This document shows positions 5,685 to 8,317 of a stretch of 8,317 nt of DNA, in pieces. The DNA lies in the NCBI GenBank assembly GCA_019348475.1, contig JAHWJJ010000186.1, positions 1 through 8,317 of the forward strand, in the 5' to 3' direction. The notes beneath the pieces were generated by a model. The model saw nothing but the letters and a program-made list of their open reading frames with translations, was not told where the DNA came from and ran no database searches. Numbering within the stretch: the stretch's first letter is position 1; each line of letters starts with the position of its first letter. A program made the translations under genes and the position numbers. The DNA comes from Gemmatimonadota bacterium. Its GTDB lineage: Bacteria > Gemmatimonadota > Gemmatimonadetes > Longimicrobiales > Longimicrobiaceae.

Positions 5685-5790
5685 GCGGCTTAGCCCAGGT
5701 CGAGAGCCGGAGCCGCCGTCGGCACCGGCGATGCGGATGATGCGGTCTCTGGTGTGGGTGCCGACGACGATCTCGCGGGTACTCGAGGCG
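5685..5790 (-). pseudogene. Coding-like relic of unknown identity
   Basis: On the minus strand one frame reads STREIVVGTHTRDRIIRIAG followed by ADGG, with nearly every codon ending in C or G, as in the real genes of this window. The residues before and after it do not continue in that style. There is no start codon with a ribosome binding site, and the frame ends at a stop at 5679. It may be the surviving tail of a degraded gene, for example from a repeat-rich beta-propeller protein, but I cannot name the family. Chance coding bias in GC-rich DNA is the alternative. Confidence 0.25.
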
Positions 5791-5911
5791 GTCGTCAAAA
5801 GGGGCTTCCCTGCCCGTTGCCAGCGGCTCGGTGCGGTTGACAACAGCCGTATCGTTGCCGCCGGCGTGCGAGCCCGGCGGTGGGGGGCAGGGACTCGCCC
5901 GAAAGACAGAA

Positions 5912-5949
5912 ACGAGAAACGGAGCGCCCCCCAGCGCTCCGTTTCTCGT
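5912..5949. terminator. Perfect 15-bp hairpin, probable bidirectional terminator
   Basis: ACGAGAAACGGAGCG (5912-5926) pairs exactly with 5935-5949 around a C-rich 8-base loop. On the minus strand the stem is followed by TTCTGTCTTTCG, a moderately T-rich tail, which suits termination of transcripts from the zinc-ribbon gene that ends 185 bases earlier. On the plus strand CTT and then a run of C follow, so it could also stop read-through from the LEA-2 gene. Confidence 0.6.
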
Positions 5950-6134
5950 CTTACCCCCTCATCCCTCACCTGCCCCCGGGCTCTCGTCCCCCAACGAAAG
6001 GCACCGGGGTCCTGCACCCCCCACACCTGCCGGGTTCCGCCCCCTCAAACGAAAGCCCGGCCCCCACTCCGTCGTTATGCAACTTCTTTGCCATGAAGCC
6101 GTTCCCCCCCAACCAGCGGCTCCGGCAGCGACCG

Positions 6135-6425
6135 TCAGACCTCGCGGCCCGTGCCGGCCAGGATGCCGACGGCGCGATAGCACTTGTGGCAGTACAGCGC
6201 CGCGGCGTACTCGCCCTCGGGGTGCGTGACCGACGCGAACCCATTAGGATCGATCTCCGGCTCGATGAACGCCAGGACCTCGATGTTGTCGGGACCGCAC
6301 AGCGGGCACGGCACGTTCGACGGGTCCTTGCGGTACGCCATCAGCAGCTCGAGCGCTTCGGCGTCGGTGAACGGGCCCTTGGGCTGCGGCAGGGCCTCGG
6401 CCAGCTCCTTCGCGATCCGGTTCAT
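6135..6425 (-). CDS. Small zinc-ribbon protein of unknown function
   Basis: The product is 96 residues with two CxxC knuckles, CPLC (Cys40, Cys43) and CHKC (Cys79, Cys82), separated by 35 residues. This fits a single zinc ribbon binding one structural zinc. The N-terminal 30 residues are predicted helical (ELAEALPQP, then DAEALELLMAYR), and the segment between the knuckles is acidic and Pro-containing (FIEPEIDP). No signal peptide or membrane span is present, so it is probably cytoplasmic. The ATG at 6425 is supported by GAGGAGGGG a few bases upstream. It stands alone: the nearest same-strand gene starts 485 bp upstream of it. I do not recognise a named family. Such small ribbons may bind nucleic acid or mediate protein contacts, but no function is assigned here. 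Confidence 0.75.
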   Translation of the reverse strand: MNRIAKELAEALPQPKGPFTDAEALELLMAYRKDPSNVPCPLCGPDNIEVLAFIEPEIDPNGFASVTHPEGEYAAALYCHKCYRAVGILAGTGREV

Positions 6426-6837
6426 CTGCCCCTCCTCGGGAAACTGTCAGGTCGTCTGCCGATCCGTTCGGTCGTGTTTGTGTGCCTGCTGGTAGAGCAA
6501 CCCCCATGCCACCGCTGTCCAACCGGTAAGTACATTCGCATCAATGAATTCCGCGCCTTCCGCCACCCTTCGCAGCCCCCGCCGGGCAAGCAAGCGCCGG
6601 GCCAGCTCTACACCGCCGCTCCTCGCGGCCCATGCACCCGCGCCCGCTTCAGTCACAGTATGGACGGTGACGGCCCCTAATGCAAGGACGCAATGCGCGC
6701 GCACGGTTCGGGTAGCAGATCCTCGCAATGCGCAGGCCGGTGCTCCACATGGAAGCCCGGATTCGCGCAGACGGGGGGTCTCCTCTGGCGGCCAGAACCG
6801 TACGGCCGCAGCTGCGCCGCGCGTGATAACAAGAGAA
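6426..6837. other. Gene-free stretch upstream of the zinc-ribbon gene
   Basis: No supported gene lies here. Open frames are extensions or shadows of neighbours with atypical codon use (for example GTA, CTT, GCA and GGG in the frame nearest the zinc-ribbon gene). The part around 6510-6550 is noticeably less GC-rich than the rest and is the natural place for the zinc-ribbon promoter, but no pair of -35 and -10 boxes with proper spacing stands out. Confidence 0.5.
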
Positions 6838-6865
6838 GGAGCGGCAGACGTTCGCCTGCCGCTCC
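6838..6865 (-). terminator. Intrinsic terminator of the PuuD-like gene
   Basis: GGAGCGGCAG (6838-6847) pairs perfectly with CTGCCGCTCC (6856-6865), and the stem can extend two more pairs (one G-U) to leave a 4-base loop. On the minus strand it is followed by TTCTCTTGTTAT, a T-rich tail. It lies 45 bases after the stop codon of the amidotransferase gene. Confidence 0.8.
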
Positions 6866-6910
6866 CGAAACGCTTCGTCCCTCCCCCGTCGCCTGGCGGC
6901 GGGTGCACCG

Positions 6911-7693
6911 TCAGGCGAAGGCCATCGTCCCGGCGTCGTGGTGCTGGTTGGCGGCCTCGATAAAGTCCTCGAACAGGCGGCGGGTGCCGTCGTGCTGGTC
7001 CAGCAGCATCTCCGGGTGCCACTGCACGCCCAGCAGGAACTGCCCCTCGCGCGTCCCCTCCAGCGCCTCGACCAGGCCGTCCGGCGCCCACGCGGTGGCT
7101 ACCAGCCCCGCGCCGATGCGCTCCACCGCCTGGTGGTGCATGGAGTTCACCATCACCCGCTCGTCCCCCAGCGCGGCGTGCAGCCGGGAGCCGGGGGCGA
7201 CGCGAATCTCGTGCGCCAGGTAGTCGCGCGCCCAGCCGGCGCCGGGAAAGTAGTCGTGCTTGATGGCGTCGTGCACCAGGCCGGCGCAGTCCTGGATCAG
7301 CGTGCCCCCCGCGGCCACGTTGATCACCTGCAGCCCACGGCACACGCCGAACACCGGCTTTCCGTCCTCCAGGGCCCACTTCGCAAACTGCAGCTCCACC
7401 GCGTCGCGCGGCGGGTCCGTGCGGCCGCACAGCTCGTGGCGGGGAGCCCCGTACGACTGCGGGTCCATGTCCACCCCGCCGGCGATGAACACGCCGTCCA
7501 GGCGGTCGTAGATGGCGCGCAGCGTCTCCGGGTCGTTGTCCAGCAGCGGCACCATCCAGGGGATGGCCCCCACCGAGGTGCACGCGTGAAAGTACCGCTG
7601 GTTCATCACCCACGACGCCGGAAGGTCTTCCGGGATGCGGTCGATGGACTGCAGCGTCTGGGTGGCGATGCCGATGACGGGCCGCTGGCGCAT
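6911..7693 (-). CDS. Gamma-glutamyl-gamma-aminobutyrate hydrolase family protein (peptidase C26, class I glutamine amidotransferase)
   Basis: The product is 260 residues, the usual size for PuuD-like hydrolases, which cleave gamma-glutamyl amides such as gamma-glutamyl-GABA in putrescine breakdown. Visible family features are the start RPVIGIATQ, FIAGGVDMDPQSYG (69-82), the nucleophile elbow VFGVCRGLQ with Cys118, MHHQAV (185-190), and the catalytic WHPE with His226 and Glu228, so the Cys-His-Glu triad is complete. The frame is open to 7852, but the upstream residues are Arg/Gly-rich and cross the candidate promoter. The ATG at 7693 gives the family's normal N terminus, although only a weak AGG is present upstream. 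No other polyamine genes are nearby, so the true substrate is uncertain; the fold and catalytic class are firm. It is transcribed alone, with its own promoter (7774-7802) and terminator (6838-6865). Confidence 0.9.
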   Translation of the reverse strand: MRQRPVIGIATQTLQSIDRIPEDLPASWVMNQRYFHACTSVGAIPWMVPLLDNDPETLRAIYDRLDGVFIAGGVDMDPQSYGAPRHELCGRTDPPRDAVELQFAKWALEDGKPVFGVCRGLQVINVAAGGTLIQDCAGLVHDAIKHDYFPGAGWARDYLAHEIRVAPGSRLHAALGDERVMVNSMHHQAVERIGAGLVATAWAPDGLVEALEGTREGQFLLGVQWHPEMLLDQHDGTRRLFEDFIEAANQHHDAGTMAFA

Positions 7694-7773
7694 TCGGTTA
7701 CAACCTGATGAGGACACGCGACTTACGGATCTGCGACGACGCGTCGCGGCGGGGGCAAGATCGGGGCCGCACA

Positions 7774-7802
7774 AGTATGGCGCATCCGCCCGCCCCCGGC
7801 AA
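7774..7802 (-). promoter_or_regulatory. Candidate sigma-70 promoter of the PuuD-like gene
   Basis: On the minus strand TTGCCG (7797-7802) and CATACT (7774-7779) are separated by exactly 17 bases. The -10 box stands out in a very GC-rich region. Transcription would start near 7767, giving a leader of roughly 75 bases before the ATG at 7693. It lies in the 190-bp gap downstream of the lytic transglycosylase gene, making the amidotransferase an independent unit. Confidence 0.55.
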
Positions 7803-7883
7803 CCACCCCCGTACCCCGCCGCACTACATCCGTTTCCCCCGGGCGTGTCCATCGCGACATCCCTGGAATCGCGGCCAGCGGGC

Positions 7884-8317
7884 TCAGAAGCCGTCAGGTA
7901 TGCGCGCGGGGGCGAGCTCGTGCACGCGCGGCGGCGCGCCGGGGGCGGAGTCGTGGCGCACCAGGTTCACGGGGCTGCCGCCGCGCGCGCCCAGCACCAG
8001 GTCCGCGTAGCCGTTGGCCGGGTCGCCGCCGGCCCTGCGGACGCGGGCGACGGTGCCGGGGCCGCGGTTGTACGCCGTCAGCGCCTCTTCGGCGTCGCCG
8101 CCGTACACCGCCAGCAGCTCCTTGAGGTAGCGAAAGCCCAGCCGCAGGTTGGTGTCGCGGTCCAGCAGCTGCTCGCGGCTGATCCCGGGCTGCAGGTAGT
8201 CGGCGGTCGCCGGCATCACCTGCGTGAGCCCCAGCGCACCCGCCGTGCTCTCCGCGCGGGGGCGGAACGCGCTCTCCACGCGCACCAGCCGGAAGGCCAG
8301 CTCGGTCTGGATCCCCT
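7884..8317 (-). CDS. SLT-type lytic transglycosylase, C-terminal part (5' end beyond the right edge)
   Basis: The visible 143 residues hold the catalytic SLT domain, which cuts peptidoglycan between MurNAc and GlcNAc to form 1,6-anhydro ends. The fragment opens with IQTELAFRLVRVESAFRP, containing the catalytic Glu (codon 8274-8276) in the family's V/I-x-x-ES-x-F motif. ALGLTQVMPATA follows (family GLMQLMP-TA), then NLRLGFRYLKELL and the AYNRGPG motif. The domain ends about 30 residues before the C terminus, in a Pro-rich tail. The frame has no stop up to the window edge, so the gene begins outside; a GTG at 8285 is internal, since conserved residues precede it. Location is expected to be periplasmic, but the signal peptide is not in view. 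No terminator is evident just after the stop, so read-through toward the PuuD-like gene is possible. Confidence 0.9.
   Translation of the reverse strand, partial: GIQTELAFRLVRVESAFRPRAESTAGALGLTQVMPATADYLQPGISREQLLDRDTNLRLGFRYLKELLAVYGGDAEEALTAYNRGPGTVARVRRAGGDPANGYADLVLGARGGSPVNLVRHDSAPGAPPRVHELAPARIPDGF

Larger units (their letters stand above)
5536..6134. other. Gene-free region with inverted repeats and a possible relic
   Basis: No intact gene is supported in these 599 bases. The left part holds an inverted repeat and CGGTCC-type motifs (5599-5652), the middle a coding-like but unidentified segment on the minus strand (about 5685-5790), and the right part a 15-bp perfect hairpin (5912-5949) followed by pyrimidine-rich DNA. 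Open frames here are Arg/Pro-rich and have no Shine-Dalgarno-supported start. Confidence 0.6.

Noticed and set aside
5584..6096. 170-residue plus-strand gene downstream of the LEA-2 gene
   Set aside because: The translation is Arg/Pro/Ser-rich, spans the inverted repeat and the 15-bp hairpin, and has no supported start.
6447..7613. A 388-residue minus-strand frame overlapping the amidotransferase
   Set aside because: It is an out-of-frame shadow of the PuuD-like gene that continues through its terminator; codon use is atypical and no motif is present.

Overview
The window is very GC-rich bacterial chromosome. Complete genes have strongly GC-biased third codon positions and AGGAGG-type ribosome binding sites. 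Seven complete protein genes can be supported, plus two cut by the window edges (a lipoprotein at the left, a lytic transglycosylase at the right). All run on the minus strand except one lipoprotein gene at 5020-5535. SURF1 (cytochrome oxidase assembly) points to an aerobic respirer, and lipobox proteins plus a lytic transglycosylase point to a diderm-like envelope. The mix (SURF1, DUF3618, LEA-like and Gly-rich CBS proteins, octamer spacers) reminds me of soil Gemmatimonadota such as Longimicrobium relatives, but this is an impression and cannot be proven without a search. I see no tRNA, rRNA, CRISPR array, insertion sequence or phage gene.

Layout. 1-79: start of a lipoprotein gene (minus), with a candidate promoter at 146-175 and six tandem copies of an 8-bp unit just upstream (203-250). 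262-293: terminator of the next gene. 318-1508: CBS-pair protein with a 180-residue Gly/Tyr-rich tail. 1628-2362: SURF1. 2363-3000: no intact gene, but a frameshifted DUF3179 relic and a strong terminator (2941-2977). 3001-4645: two-gene operon, a ferritin-like protein with a C-terminal membrane anchor followed by a DUF3618 membrane protein. 4646-5019: divergent intergenic region. 5020-5535 (plus): LEA-type-2 (WHy) lipoprotein. 5536-6134: gene-free, with inverted repeats, a 15-bp perfect hairpin and a possible gene relic. 6135-6425: 96-residue zinc-ribbon protein. 6426-6910: gene-free, ending in a terminator. 6911-7693: class I glutamine amidotransferase of the PuuD/peptidase C26 family, with a recognisable promoter at 7774-7802. 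7884-8317: C-terminal part of an SLT-type lytic transglycosylase.

How the parts may fit together. Most products belong to the cell envelope (two lipoproteins, SURF1, two single-span membrane proteins, a peptidoglycan lytic enzyme). The middle of the window (3001-5535) is the most suggestive part. A ferritin-like/DUF3618 operon lies back to back with a LEA-2 lipoprotein gene, and the ferritin-like protein itself carries 11-residue amphipathic repeats resembling LEA group 3 or apolipoprotein helices. A desiccation, osmotic or oxidative envelope-stress role is a reasonable inference but is not shown by the sequence. No complete defence or mobile system was found.
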